Source of the DNA: SIG307 sp964545045 | GTDB lineage: Bacteria > Bacillota > Clostridia > Lachnospirales > Lachnospiraceae | DNA: 64,000 nucleotides | Direction of reading: 5' to 3' | Assembly (NCBI GenBank): GCA_964545045.1 | Contig: CAZJEN010000001.1 | Coordinates: 124,001-188,000, forward strand | Translations under genes and position numbers: made by a program | The notes under the pieces: generated by a model | The model's input: the letters and a program-made list of their open reading frames with translations, nothing else | What the model was told of the DNA's origin: nothing | The model's database searches: none | Shown here: piece by piece, positions 50,989 to 60,356 of the stretch | How positions within the stretch are numbered: the stretch's first letter is position 1 | How the letters are laid out: each line of letters opens with the position of its first letter

Positions 50989-51447
50989 ATGAGAAATGCG
51001 GTAAAGCAGATGTTGCTATTTACATCGCTGCTCAATTTGATCGGCGGAGGCGGTATGCTTTTGTCGGATTATGTATTGCCGGAAGCAATCGGAGAAACGC
51101 TTGAAGTGTATTTGGTATTTGTTTGGCCGGTTATTGCAATTGTTCTGTATATTGTCTTTGACTTAAAACTGGATATTGATGAGACCTATCGTTTTACGGA
51201 GCGTTTTTTTATATATTTGGCTGTTCTGATCATTTGGTTAGTGCTTACCTGGTGGAGCAATACGCAGATTATCTGGTTAGTAGACGAAGGACCTTTGGCA
51301 GTGCAGGGGGATCCTTTTATGCGGTATTACGCCGAAACGATGATGTACGGGTTGATGTTTATGTTTGTATGGATCGGTGTGGCAATTGCAATCGGCATCG
51401 CATTTATTGTAAGGACAATGATCGGATTGTATAAAAGAAGAAGGTAG
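50989..51447 (+). CDS. Four-helix membrane protein, unknown function
   Basis: The product has 152 residues from ATG 50989, set by AAGGGGGATACGG. Four hydrophobic segments are seen: LLFTSLLNLIGGGGMLLS, YLVFVWPVIAIVLYIVF, FIYLAVLIIWLVLTWW and MYGLMFMFVWIGVAIAIGIAFIV. It has a basic end (KRRR). No family is recognised. It lies between the deacetylase and helicase genes. Confidence 0.65.
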   Translation: MRNAVKQMLLFTSLLNLIGGGGMLLSDYVLPEAIGETLEVYLVFVWPVIAIVLYIVFDLKLDIDETYRFTERFFIYLAVLIIWLVLTWWSNTQIIWLVDEGPLAVQGDPFMRYYAETMMYGLMFMFVWIGVAIAIGIAFIVRTMIGLYKRRR

Positions 51448-51475
51448 TTTGTATTAGAAGGTAGGAGGACAATCT

Positions 51476-53491
51476 TTGGATTTATCACGATTTACAGAGG
51501 AACAACGGGTGGCTATTACCCACACCACCGGACCGATGCTTGTTTTAGCGGGACCGGGAAGCGGGAAGACTACGGTGATTACGGAACGGGTGCGTTACCT
51601 CATTGAGGAGCAGGGCGTACACCCGGGGAATATTTTGGTCATTACTTTTACCAAGGCTGCGGCCGAGGAGATGAAGGAACGGTATGAGGCAAAGGCAGGG
51701 AACGGGAAAGGGACGGTGAATTTCGGTACATTTCATGCGGTGTTCTTTAAGATATTGCGGTTTGCATATAACTACGAGGCTTCCAATATCTTAAAGGAAG
51801 ATGAACGATACAAAATTCTAAGAGAAATTGCCTGTGCCCATATGCAGCAGGAGATTACGGACGAAAAGGAGTTTGTGGAGGCGGTCAGTGGAGAAATCTC
51901 TAGAGTAAAGAATGAACGGTTTGCACTGGAAAGCTACTATTCTTCCAATTGTCCGGATGAGGTGTTCCGGGAGATTTACATCGAGTATGACCGGTGGCTC
52001 CGGAAGGAAAATAAGGTGGATTTTGACGATATGCAGCTTCTTTGTTATGAACTGCTTACAAAGCGGCCGGATATCTTAAAGCAATGGCAGCAGAAATATA
52101 CCTATGTGCTCATTGATGAGTTTCAGGACATCAACCGGGTGCAGTATGATACCATACGGCTCCTGGCGGCGCCGGAGAATAACTTGTTTATCGTAGGAGA
52201 CGATGACCAGTCCATCTACCGGTTCCGTGGGGCCAGACCGGAGCTGATGTTGCACTTTACGGAGGATTACGGGGATGCAAAGCAGGTGACGCTTCTTTGT
52301 AATTTTCGTTCTACGGCTCCCATTGTGCAGGCGGCCCTTCGTGTGGTCGGAAACAATAAGAAACGCTTTGAAAAGGCATTGTATGCAAAGGAAGAAAAGG
52401 GCGAGGCAATCGAATTTCGTCAGTATCCGGAACGAAAGAGAGAATGCGCGGAAATTGCGGAGGAGATTGCGGTATTACATAAGACCGGGCTTCCTTGGCG
52501 GGAGATTGCGGTGCTTTATCGGACAAATCTGCAGTCTCGGGCTATTATGGGAAAGTTTATGGAGTATAACATTCCTTTCAAGACCAGAGATTCCATTCCG
52601 AATTTGTACGAGCATTGGATTTGCCGGGATATGGTGACTTACATTAAGATGGCACAGGGAAGCCGTACCAGAGGTGAGTTTTTACAGATTATGAACCGGC
52701 CGAAGCGATATATCGCAAGAGATGCGCTGGGCTCGTTTACGGTGGATTTTGAATTGTTAAAGGACTACTACGAGGATAAGGATTATGTGGTGGACCGTAT
52801 CGAAAAATTAGAATATGATTTGCAGATGATAAAGGGGCTGAATCCTTTTGCGGCCATTAATTATATCCGACGGGCGGTTGGGTATGACGGATTTTTGACG
52901 GAGTATGCCCAATATCGGAAGATGCAGTCGGAGGAGTTGTTCGACTTGCTGGCGGAGCTACAGGAGGACGCGGCAGAATATCCGACTTTTGAGGCTTGGT
53001 TTACCCATATGGCGGAGTATACGGAGCAGTTGCAACGCCAAAAGGCGAAAGAAAAGAAAAATACAACAGAAGCGGTGACGTTGTCTACCTATCATTCGGC
53101 CAAGGGGTTGGAATATCACACGGTCTTTTTACCGGAGTTAAACGAAGGTCTGACACCGCACAGGCAGGCACTTTCACCCGAAGATACGGAAGAAGAGCGG
53201 CGCATGTTTTATGTGGCAATGACCAGGGCAAAAAGGCGTTTGGTGCTTTCCTGCATGAAGGAACTTCGTTCCAAGGAGTTGGTGCCGAGCCGGTTTGTGG
53301 GAGAGGTGTTTACGGACCGTTCCAAATTGACCAAAGGAACCAGAGTTATACATACGATTTACGGAGGGGGAACTATTACGGATGCGAACGAAGGGCGGTT
53401 ACGGATTTTGTTTGATCGTTTTCCGGAAGAAAAGGTATTAAACGAGGCGTATTGTGTGCAAAGCGGACTGCTAAGAACAAAAGATGAATAA
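51476..53491 (+). CDS. UvrD/PcrA-like ATP-dependent DNA helicase
   Basis: The product has 671 residues, starting at TTG 51476 with GTAGGAGGAC upstream. Motifs of superfamily 1 helicases are in order: LAGPGSGKTTVITERV (Walker A), ITFTKAAAEEMKERY, FGTFHAVFFKIL, YVLIDEFQDINRVQYD, FIVGDDDQSIYRFRGA, FRSTAPIV, and STYHSAKGLEYHTVFL with MFYVAMTRAKRRL. The C-terminal Tudor-like tail (GTRVIHTIYGGGTITDANEG) is present. It is shorter than PcrA, typically about 730, with a smaller 2B domain. A TTG start suggests limited expression. Confidence 0.9.
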   Translation: MDLSRFTEEQRVAITHTTGPMLVLAGPGSGKTTVITERVRYLIEEQGVHPGNILVITFTKAAAEEMKERYEAKAGNGKGTVNFGTFHAVFFKILRFAYNYEASNILKEDERYKILREIACAHMQQEITDEKEFVEAVSGEISRVKNERFALESYYSSNCPDEVFREIYIEYDRWLRKENKVDFDDMQLLCYELLTKRPDILKQWQQKYTYVLIDEFQDINRVQYDTIRLLAAPENNLFIVGDDDQSIYRFRGARPELMLHFTEDYGDAKQVTLLCNFRSTAPIVQAALRVVGNNKKRFEKALYAKEEKGEAIEFRQYPERKRECAEIAEEIAVLHKTGLPWREIAVLYRTNLQSRAIMGKFMEYNIPFKTRDSIPNLYEHWICRDMVTYIKMAQGSRTRGEFLQIMNRPKRYIARDALGSFTVDFELLKDYYEDKDYVVDRIEKLEYDLQMIKGLNPFAAINYIRRAVGYDGFLTEYAQYRKMQSEELFDLLAELQEDAAEYPTFEAWFTHMAEYTEQLQRQKAKEKKNTTEAVTLSTYHSAKGLEYHTVFLPELNEGLTPHRQALSPEDTEEERRMFYVAMTRAKRRLVLSCMKELRSKELVPSRFVGEVFTDRSKLTKGTRVIHTIYGGGTITDANEGRLRILFDRFPEEKVLNEAYCVQSGLLRTKDE

Positions 53492-53503
53492 AATGTAAAG
53501 AAG

Positions 53504-53533
53504 TTGTCAATAATTGTATGAATTTATTGACAA
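53504..53533. promoter_or_regulatory. Inverted repeat overlapping a -35 box, candidate operator
   Basis: TTGTCAATAA (53504-53513) and TTATTGACAA (53524-53533) are perfect inverted copies around ten bases. The right arm contains the TTGACA of the promoter at 53527-53555. Confidence 0.5.
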
Positions 53534-53555
53534 TATCCCGGGAAAATGCTACAAT
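53527..53555 (+). promoter_or_regulatory. SigA promoter of the gene at 53621
   Basis: TTGACA (53527-53532), 17 bases, TACAAT (53550-53555). Confidence 0.75.
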
Positions 53556-53620
53556 CTGTTTAATGGATTAGGACTAAAAAGTTCTGTTTGTCAGAAGAAA
53601 ACCAAGGGAGAAAGTTACTT

Positions 53621-54019
53621 ATGAAGGAGAAATGTTTGACACAGGTAGTAGAAGATATTCCGGGAAGAAAGATTATTTTGTCTGCGGGTATCGGACAGAC
53701 CAATCCGACGGATCTTCAGTGGCTTATGGATACTGTATTAAAGCATGCGGCAGCATGGAAGGCAACCGACTGGGCATATATTGCGGATTGTACACAGATG
53801 AAGCCGATCGGACCGCAGGAGAGCAGTGTTCTTGTTAAGATGACAAAGGCACTTGTGGATGCGGGCTGTAAGGCATTCGGTTTTGCGGAAGGCTCTTCTT
53901 TGATGTTGAAGATTCAGGCAAAGAAAAACACGCAGATGTCGGATACCGGTGTTATCGAGGGGCATTTTGCAACGGTGGACGAAGTGTTGGATTGGTTGAA
54001 GGAAGATTTAAAGATTTAA
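53621..54019 (+). CDS. Unknown protein, SpoIIAA/STAS-like fold possible
   Basis: The product has 132 residues from ATG 53621 (ACCAAGGGAGAAAG upstream). An alternating strand-helix pattern is visible: VVEDIPGRKIILSAGIGQTNP, LMDTVLKHAAAWKATDWAYIADCTQM, VLVKMTKALVDAGCKAFGFAEG, GVIEGHFATVDEVLDWLKEDL. This alpha/beta layout with a D-C strand end recalls STAS or SpoIIAA-like proteins, but I do not claim membership. It is monocistronic with its own promoter and terminator. Confidence 0.6.
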   Translation: MKEKCLTQVVEDIPGRKIILSAGIGQTNPTDLQWLMDTVLKHAAAWKATDWAYIADCTQMKPIGPQESSVLVKMTKALVDAGCKAFGFAEGSSLMLKIQAKKNTQMSDTGVIEGHFATVDEVLDWLKEDLKI

Positions 54020-54055
54020 TTGTTTGTTGTATTGGGAAATGATTTTGGATATGAG

Positions 54056-54093
54056 AAAGGCTTCCGATTGGGGTTCGGAAGCCTTTGTTTTTT
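54056..54093 (+). terminator. Terminator after the 53621 gene
   Basis: AAAGGCTTCCGA (54056-54067) pairs perfectly with TCGGAAGCCTTT (54075-54086), followed by GTTTTTTAA. It touches the convergent DUF1292 gene and may serve both. Confidence 0.88.
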
Positions 54094-54397
54094 AATCTTC
54101 GTCAAACATTTCGTCAAATTCGGCATTGTCTAAAAGTTCATCGAAAGCATCGGATACAGCCTCGAATTCATCATCGTCTTCGATATTGATTAAGTCGATA
54201 TCGTCTTCTCCCTTTTCTTCGAAGCGATAAAGGAAAATCTCAGCATCCGGGTCATCGCCCTGCGGAAGAAGCGCGATATAGTCTTTGCCGTCTACCGGGA
54301 AAATGGCAAGTACATCGCAGATCAATTCACTGCCGTCTTCTAAGGTAAGGGTAATCTGGTCGTTGGTATCTTCGTAAAGTTTAGAATTTTCGTTCAT
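54092..54397 (-). CDS. DUF1292 family protein
   Basis: The product has 101 residues from the ATG at 54397, with AAAGGAGT upstream on that strand; the longer frame lacks a start site. The family signature is clear: DQITLTLEDGSELICDVLAIFPVDGKDYIALLP and ILxR-like EIFLYRF. A very acidic tail follows (EKGEDDIDLINIEDDDEFEAV). DUF1292 (YrzB-like) proteins are common in Firmicutes and of unknown role. It is the only - strand gene in the 34-58 kb stretch. Confidence 0.88.
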   Translation of the reverse strand: MNENSKLYEDTNDQITLTLEDGSELICDVLAIFPVDGKDYIALLPQGDDPDAEIFLYRFEEKGEDDIDLINIEDDDEFEAVSDAFDELLDNAEFDEMFDED

Positions 54398-54505
54398 GGG
54401 ATACTCCTTTCTTTTACGGAATATAGTGTGAGCATTCCGTACGCAAGTACAGTATAGCAGATATTGGAAAAATTGAAAAGGGGGAGAATTTATACGATTC
54501 GCAAA

Positions 54506-54527
54506 TTTTGACACAGGAATGTCAAAA
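54506..54527. repeat. Short inverted repeat upstream of the Ig-like protein gene
   Basis: TTTTGACA (54506-54513) and TGTCAAAA (54520-54527) are perfect inverted copies with six bases between. It may be an operator; no convincing -10 box was found at a proper distance. Confidence 0.35.
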
Positions 54528-54618
54528 AAATCTGCTATATTTTGTGTAAAGCTATTAATATTTCCGGGATAACAACCGATATATAGTTTGGTTGAAGAAA
54601 ACCAAGGAGGAGTTGCTT

Positions 54619-57600
54619 ATGAAAATGCGGAACAAATCATTTAAGATATACATGGCGGCGCTTATTTTCTGCGCCATTTTTTCAGTTGGATTCAAAAAGG
54701 AGAGTATAGCTGATGCGGCCTCTCTGGACTATCGTTTCCTGTATAATGCGGAGGAGAAGGCATCCGGTTCCGAAATCGAGATGACTTCTTTAAATGCACG
54801 TTTGCAGGTAAAGTCAAAGGCAACCGAAGAGGAGTCCGGTGGTCTTCCGGCGGATGCAACGGTTACCTTCCACAGTTCTGATGAGAGTGTTGTGGTTTGT
54901 CAGGAAACCGGTGTGCAGGGTATGACGACGCTGGTTCGTAAGGGCCCGGGTTACTCCACTGTTACGGCAGTGATTTCCGATGGGAAATACAATTATGCTA
55001 TCAGCTGTTTGGTAAAGGTTGATTTGTTGATTACCAATAAAAACTTCTCCACCATTGACTATGCGGGACATCAGATTTTAAAGTTGGATAAAATCGGTGA
55101 TACCAAGCAGGTTGTTTTGAAGTATGTTACCTACAATGACAAGAACGAATATGTGGATAATACCTTGGTAGACTGGTCGTCCTCAAACGAAATGGTTGCT
55201 ACCGTAGATGAGTTCGGTAACGTAACCGCAGTAGGTGCGGGCCGTGCGGAGATTATGGTATCTACACAGACCTCTTCCGGACAGTCCAAACCTTTGGTAA
55301 AGACGGCGTCGGTCATTGTAGCTCCGATCGGTTCTTTTACCGAAGCAAAAGATTATGTGGGATATGAACCTTCCATTTCTACCCAAATTCGAAAAGATAA
55401 CTTTATGATTTACATAAACGGTCAGTCGGCTACCAGCCTTGTATGGAAGGTTTCTCAGCTTGTGACCGTAAAAGGAAAGCCTACCGAGAAGGAACTTTCC
55501 GCAAACAGTGATATTTTGAAGTATTCCATTAACGAGTACAGCGGCAGTGTGAATTTTACCGGTGTAAAGGCCGGTACCTATGTGATTCGTGCTTATGCGG
55601 ATAAGGAATATATCGGCAACAATAATATCCCAAGCTTTGAGGCAGAGGTTGTAGTGCTGTTTGATATGTCGGATAAGGTGTTGTTGATGAACGTAGGCGA
55701 TACCTACAATATTATCGAGAATTCCAATATTCCGAATGCAGGACAGTTCCGGTATTCTTCTACCAACGGAAACGTGGCGTCGGTAGATGCGACCGGCGTG
55801 ATTAAGGCAAAGAACAGTTCCCCGAATCCGGTGACGATTACGTTAACTTATATCGATAACGGTATTTTTGAAACCGGTGGTGGAGGAGAATACGACCAGG
55901 GTGTTCCGGATATGACCATTGAGGTTACGGTAATTGACGGAATCCAGTTGAACTATACCGAGGTTACCATTAATACAAAGGGTACGGTTCAGTTGGAGCC
56001 GGTTCTTACCAACCGGGTGGAAGAGGTTATTTGGTCTTCCTCCGACGATCGTATCGCAAAGGTTGAAAACGGTCTTGTTACCGGTATTAAGGCGGGAACG
56101 GCAGTGATTACCGCGAAGCAGACGATTAACGGTATTGTAAAGACCGCAAAGTGTACCGTGTATGTACAGACCTCTGTAGAGCAGGTAACGCTTGATCCGA
56201 AGGAGATTACCCTTGGTATCGGCAAGTACGAGACGATTCAGGCATTCGTAAAGCCGAGTACCTTAAACGGTGTGTCTTTAAAGTGGGTTTCCTCGAACGA
56301 AGAGATTGTAAAGATTACGGAATCCGGAAAGCTTTCCGTAACCGTACAGGGTGTAGCAGGAGGTAATGCGGTAATTTCCGCAATCAATCAGGATAATGTA
56401 GTTGTCGGATTCTGTAATGTTACGGTATTGCAGCCGGTGGAAGGTATGACACTGTCGGAGACGGAGGTTACCTCCCGTATCGGTGATAAGGTACAGCTTC
56501 GTGCTACGATTACGCCGGATAATGCGACAAATCAGGATGTAACCTGGAAGTCTTCCAATACAAAGGTAGCAACGGTGTCCGCTAACGGTCTTGTAACAAT
56601 GAAGGCTGCCGGTACCGCATCTATCATTTGTACCTCGGTAGACAATCCGGAGGTACAGGCCTTCTGTAATGTGACCGTATTAAAGGCAGTGAGCGGTGTG
56701 TCTTTGGATATCGATTCCAAGGAGATGTATGTAGGTGAAAATTATCGTTTAACCTATCTGGTTTCTCCGGCAGATGCCAGCACTCCGGAGGTTATTTGGA
56801 CCTCTACCAATACTTCGGTTGTTACGGTAGACAGTACCGGTATGTTAACCGCAAAGGGTGTGGGTCAGGCAGAGATTATTATTAAGACCATTGACGGTTC
56901 CTATATGGACCTTTGTACCATTGTTGTAAAGCAGAAGCCGACCAATGTGAAGCTTTCCGTAAACAATCTCACCATGAACGCAGGCGAGTACTTCTATTTG
57001 GATCCGGTGCTTACTCCGGCAAACAGTACGAAGGAAGGCCTTGTGTGGGAATGTGTAGATACCAACATTGCGACGGTTTCCTCTACCGGTCGTGTGACGG
57101 CAAAGAATCCGGGTCAGACCATTATTATGGTAAAGACGGAAAACGGTGCTACCGCATATTGTAAGCTGACGGTATTGCAGGCAGTGACCGGTCTTGAGAT
57201 TACCCCGGGCAAGGCAACGCTGGATGTGGGTGAAAAGTTGCAACTATATACGGAGTTTACGCCGGCGACTGCAAGTAATACTAACGTTTACTGGACCTCT
57301 TCCGATGAGGATATCGCAACCGTTGATAAGGACGGTGAGGTTACCGCAAAGTCGGGCGGTCTGGTAGTCATCCAGTGTCAGAGTGATGACGGCGGCTACA
57401 ATGCAGTATGTATTTTAACGGTTATCGAAGAAGTAACCGGGATTAAGATTACACCGGAGCAGTACAAGCTGGGTCTCGGAAAGACCTTCCAGTTGAAGGC
57501 GGAGATTACCAACTCTACCGCCTCCGACAAGGATGTGGAGTGGCGTTCCAGTGACGAAAGTGTTGTAACGGTGGATCAGAACGGTAAGATTCGTGGTATT

Positions 57601-58401
57601 TCTCTCGGTTATGCAACCATTACCGCAATGGCTTTGGATGGCAGTGATGTGGAAGCAACCTGTGAAATTCGTGTTGTTACCGAAGTAACCGGCATGACCA
57701 TGAATTATACTTCCATTACGTTGATTCAGGGAAATACCTTCCAGCTGGAGGCAGACATTCGTCCGGCGAATGCCACGTACAAGACGGCTTCCTGGAAGTC
57801 CGATAATTCGGAAATTGCTATGGTAGATGATGACGGTGTTGTTACTGCGATTTCTCCGGGTACCGCATGGATTACCGCGGAGGCAAGAGACAGCAGCGGT
57901 AAGTATTGTAAATGTTATGTAACGGTTATTGCACCGATTCCGGCCACCGGAGTAACCACCATGGTGGATGAAATCGTAATGGCTCCGGGGGAGAAGAAAA
58001 CGGTTGTGGCAAAGGCTACACCGACCAATACCACGGATTCCATGATGTGGACTTCTTCCGACGAGTCGGTTGTACGTGTAAACTCTGTGACAGGAGAGAT
58101 TACCGCAATCGCACCGGGAAATGCCAGCGTTATTGTTATGATGGATTCCGGTAAAAAAGCGGTAATCAATGTTATTGTTGTAGGTCTTAGCCGTACATCG
58201 GTAGTGATGGATTATTATTCTACAGGTGTAACATTATATGTGGAAGGAGCTACGTCCACAATTCGTTGGTATTCTACCAATCCGAGAGTGGTTGAAGTAA
58301 GAAACGGTGCCCTGACATCGAGAGGTTCGGGAACAGCAACAATCGAAGCACGAGTAAACGGTAGAACCCTGACTTGTACGGTTCGGGTAATTGCACCATA
58401 G
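54619..58401 (+). CDS. Large secreted surface protein with about 13 Ig-like (BIG2) repeats
   Basis: The product has 1260 residues from ATG 54619 (AACCAAGGAGGAGTTGC upstream). A signal peptide is followed by ADAASLDY near residue 35. About 13 bacterial Ig-like 2 domains of about 80-90 residues follow; each has a W-x-S-S-(N/D)...VATV-D-x-x-G-x-VTA core, for example DVTWKSSNTKVATVSANG and YWTSSDEDIATVDKDG. There is no LPxTG or known anchor, so it is probably secreted or held by its partners. The domains may bind carbohydrate or stack into a stalk. It has a terminator and stands alone. Confidence 0.9.
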   Translation: MKMRNKSFKIYMAALIFCAIFSVGFKKESIADAASLDYRFLYNAEEKASGSEIEMTSLNARLQVKSKATEEESGGLPADATVTFHSSDESVVVCQETGVQGMTTLVRKGPGYSTVTAVISDGKYNYAISCLVKVDLLITNKNFSTIDYAGHQILKLDKIGDTKQVVLKYVTYNDKNEYVDNTLVDWSSSNEMVATVDEFGNVTAVGAGRAEIMVSTQTSSGQSKPLVKTASVIVAPIGSFTEAKDYVGYEPSISTQIRKDNFMIYINGQSATSLVWKVSQLVTVKGKPTEKELSANSDILKYSINEYSGSVNFTGVKAGTYVIRAYADKEYIGNNNIPSFEAEVVVLFDMSDKVLLMNVGDTYNIIENSNIPNAGQFRYSSTNGNVASVDATGVIKAKNSSPNPVTITLTYIDNGIFETGGGGEYDQGVPDMTIEVTVIDGIQLNYTEVTINTKGTVQLEPVLTNRVEEVIWSSSDDRIAKVENGLVTGIKAGTAVITAKQTINGIVKTAKCTVYVQTSVEQVTLDPKEITLGIGKYETIQAFVKPSTLNGVSLKWVSSNEEIVKITESGKLSVTVQGVAGGNAVISAINQDNVVVGFCNVTVLQPVEGMTLSETEVTSRIGDKVQLRATITPDNATNQDVTWKSSNTKVATVSANGLVTMKAAGTASIICTSVDNPEVQAFCNVTVLKAVSGVSLDIDSKEMYVGENYRLTYLVSPADASTPEVIWTSTNTSVVTVDSTGMLTAKGVGQAEIIIKTIDGSYMDLCTIVVKQKPTNVKLSVNNLTMNAGEYFYLDPVLTPANSTKEGLVWECVDTNIATVSSTGRVTAKNPGQTIIMVKTENGATAYCKLTVLQAVTGLEITPGKATLDVGEKLQLYTEFTPATASNTNVYWTSSDEDIATVDKDGEVTAKSGGLVVIQCQSDDGGYNAVCILTVIEEVTGIKITPEQYKLGLGKTFQLKAEITNSTASDKDVEWRSSDESVVTVDQNGKIRGISLGYATITAMALDGSDVEATCEIRVVTEVTGMTMNYTSITLIQGNTFQLEADIRPANATYKTASWKSDNSEIAMVDDDGVVTAISPGTAWITAEARDSSGKYCKCYVTVIAPIPATGVTTMVDEIVMAPGEKKTVVAKATPTNTTDSMMWTSSDESVVRVNSVTGEITAIAPGNASVIVMMDSGKKAVINVIVVGLSRTSVVMDYYSTGVTLYVEGATSTIRWYSTNPRVVEVRNGALTSRGSGTATIEARVNGRTLTCTVRVIAP

Positions 58402-58420
58402 AAATTGAAAAGAATACTTC

Positions 58421-58454
58421 GTAAGCCGGGGATTGACCTCCGGCTTACTGTTGT
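58421..58454 (+). terminator. Terminator of the Ig-like protein gene
   Basis: GTAAGCCGG (58421-58429) pairs with CCGGCTTAC (58440-58448), followed by TGTTGT. The T stretch is weak. Confidence 0.6.
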
Positions 58455-58508
58455 AACAAAGAGAATGTATGTGAGAGGCTGAGAGAAGGGGAAGAGAAAG
58501 GAGCTTTT

Positions 58509-60185
58509 ATGTTACAAAGTTTGAGGGTGAGTAATTTTGCGCTCATCGAAGAATTGGAGGTCACGTTTGACGGCGGGCTGAACATTCTGACCGGTGAAAC
58601 AGGTGCCGGAAAATCCATTCTACTGGGGTCGATTCAGACTGCATTGGGAGCAAAAACATCGAAAGATGTGATTCGGAACGGGGCGGAATCCGCTTATGTG
58701 GAAATTGTATTTGAAAACTGCGGGAAAGCAGTGGAAGAGGAGTTGGAACGTCAGGAGATTTCCTTGGATGATGGTAGTGTTACTATTTCCCGTAAGGTGA
58801 CTTCTGCAGGGAAGAGCGTAAGCCGCATTAACGGAGAGACGGTAAATGCGTCTGCTGTCAAGGCGGTAGCTTCCTTATTACTTGAAATTCACGGTCAGCA
58901 GGAGCATCATTCTCTTTTAAACAAAGAGAAGCATCTGGAAATGCTGGATCGTTATGCGGGGGAGGCACTTTGGACGCAAAAGGAAAAAGTGGCTTCTTTA
59001 TGGCAGGAGTATCGTGGAATCAGAGCGGAGCTTTTGCAGGCAAGAGAGGATGCAACCAATAAAAACAGAGATTGTTCCTATTTAGAGTTTGCCTTCCGTG
59101 AAATAACGGATGCGGCCTACAAGCCGGGAGAAGAAGAACGACTGGAAAAGGATTTTGAGCGTTTATCTCATGCCAAAGCATTGGCGGAAGGCGTAGCTGC
59201 AGCACTTGCGGCAACCGTAAAAGGTCCGGGGGAGACAGCAGATAATCTTTTGGATAGTGCCATTCGCGGGCTTTCCAAGGTGAGTGGGTATGACTCCGAG
59301 GCGGAGCAGTTGCTTGTGCAGGCAGAGGAGATTGCGTCTTTATTGTCGGAGTTTAACCGTGCGGCTGACCGTTACTTTGAGGAAATCAGTGATTGTGAAG
59401 AAGAGTATGCAATGGTTTCGGAACGTCTGGATTTATTGAATCGTTTGAAATCCAAATACGGGAAGAACATGGAAGAGGTGCTGGCTTACGGGCAGGAATG
59501 TGAAGAGAAGCTGGCACGATATGCGGATTACGATGCTTATTTAGAGCGTTTGGAAAGAGAGTATACAACTGTAGAATACGGATTCAAGGAAGCTTCCGAA
59601 GCATTATCCGCGATGCGAAAAGAAACGGCAGAGGACCTTTCCGGGCAGATTAAGAAGGCTTTGTCGGAACTGAACTTTTTGGAGGTTCGCTTCGAAATCA
59701 GAATCGAGCAGACGGAGTATAGCGCAAACGGTATTGATTCGGCGGAGTTTTATATCGCTACCAATCCGGGAGAAGAGATAAAACCGCTGATAAAGGTTGC
59801 ATCCGGCGGTGAACTTTCCCGAATTATGCTGGCTTTAAAATCCGTATTTGCGGACAGGGACGAGATTCCGACGTTGATTTTCGACGAAATCGATACGGGT
59901 ATCAGCGGACGGACCGCACAGGCGGTTTCCGAGAAAATGGCGGCAATTGCTACCGACAGGCAGCTTTTGTGTATTACCCATTTACCGCAGATTGCGGCAA
60001 TGGCTGACAATCACTATTTGATTGAGAAGGCAACGGACGGCGTAAAGACCGTTACAAAAATCGAGCGACTTACGGAGGAACGTTCTGTAGAAGAGCTTGC
60101 CAGAATGTTAGGCGGAGCAAGTATCACGGATGCGGTATTGGAAAATGCAGCAGAAATGAAACGCCTTGCGGCAACAAAAAAATAA
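58509..60185 (+). CDS. recN: DNA repair protein RecN
   Basis: The 558-residue SMC-like ATPase has Walker A LTGETGAGKSILLGSIQTALG near residue 29, a central coiled coil (about residues 160-370), the signature VASGGELSRIMLALKSVF near residue 431 and Walker B TLIFDEIDTGISG near residue 456. RecN gathers broken DNA ends in recombination repair. It normally follows argR in this cluster; here argR lies 24 kb away. Confidence 0.96.
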   Translation: MLQSLRVSNFALIEELEVTFDGGLNILTGETGAGKSILLGSIQTALGAKTSKDVIRNGAESAYVEIVFENCGKAVEEELERQEISLDDGSVTISRKVTSAGKSVSRINGETVNASAVKAVASLLLEIHGQQEHHSLLNKEKHLEMLDRYAGEALWTQKEKVASLWQEYRGIRAELLQAREDATNKNRDCSYLEFAFREITDAAYKPGEEERLEKDFERLSHAKALAEGVAAALAATVKGPGETADNLLDSAIRGLSKVSGYDSEAEQLLVQAEEIASLLSEFNRAADRYFEEISDCEEEYAMVSERLDLLNRLKSKYGKNMEEVLAYGQECEEKLARYADYDAYLERLEREYTTVEYGFKEASEALSAMRKETAEDLSGQIKKALSELNFLEVRFEIRIEQTEYSANGIDSAEFYIATNPGEEIKPLIKVASGGELSRIMLALKSVFADRDEIPTLIFDEIDTGISGRTAQAVSEKMAAIATDRQLLCITHLPQIAAMADNHYLIEKATDGVKTVTKIERLTEERSVEELARMLGGASITDAVLENAAEMKRLAATKK

Positions 60186-60240
60186 TTGGAAAAAGTTAAT
60201 TAATTTTTTTAGTTTGAAATATCTGTTCTTACGCATACTA

Positions 60241-60281
60241 TTAGGGAACCTGTTTTTTTGGCAGAGTTCCCTAAGTTGTTT
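60241..60281 (+). terminator. Terminator after recN
   Basis: TTAGGGAAC (60241-60249) pairs with GTTCCCTAA (60266-60274), followed by GTTGTTTT. A forespore-type -10 sequence (CATACTA, 60234-60240) lies just before it, but no matching -35 was seen. Confidence 0.7.
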
Positions 60282-60356
60282 TATGGGAAAGTTTTCTTAT
60301 ATCACAGAGGTGGGTGCCAACCGGGTTTAAATTTGAGAAGAAAGGTTGGCGAAGGG

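Noticed and set aside
54506..54618. A riboswitch upstream of the Ig-like protein
   Set aside because: Only a short inverted repeat is visible; no known cyclic di-GMP or other riboswitch core was recognised.
60215..60240. A sigma G promoter for spoIVB (TGAAATA and CATACTA)
   Set aside because: The -10 fits, but the distance to the -35-like sequence is only about 12 bases, and a terminator hairpin lies right behind it.
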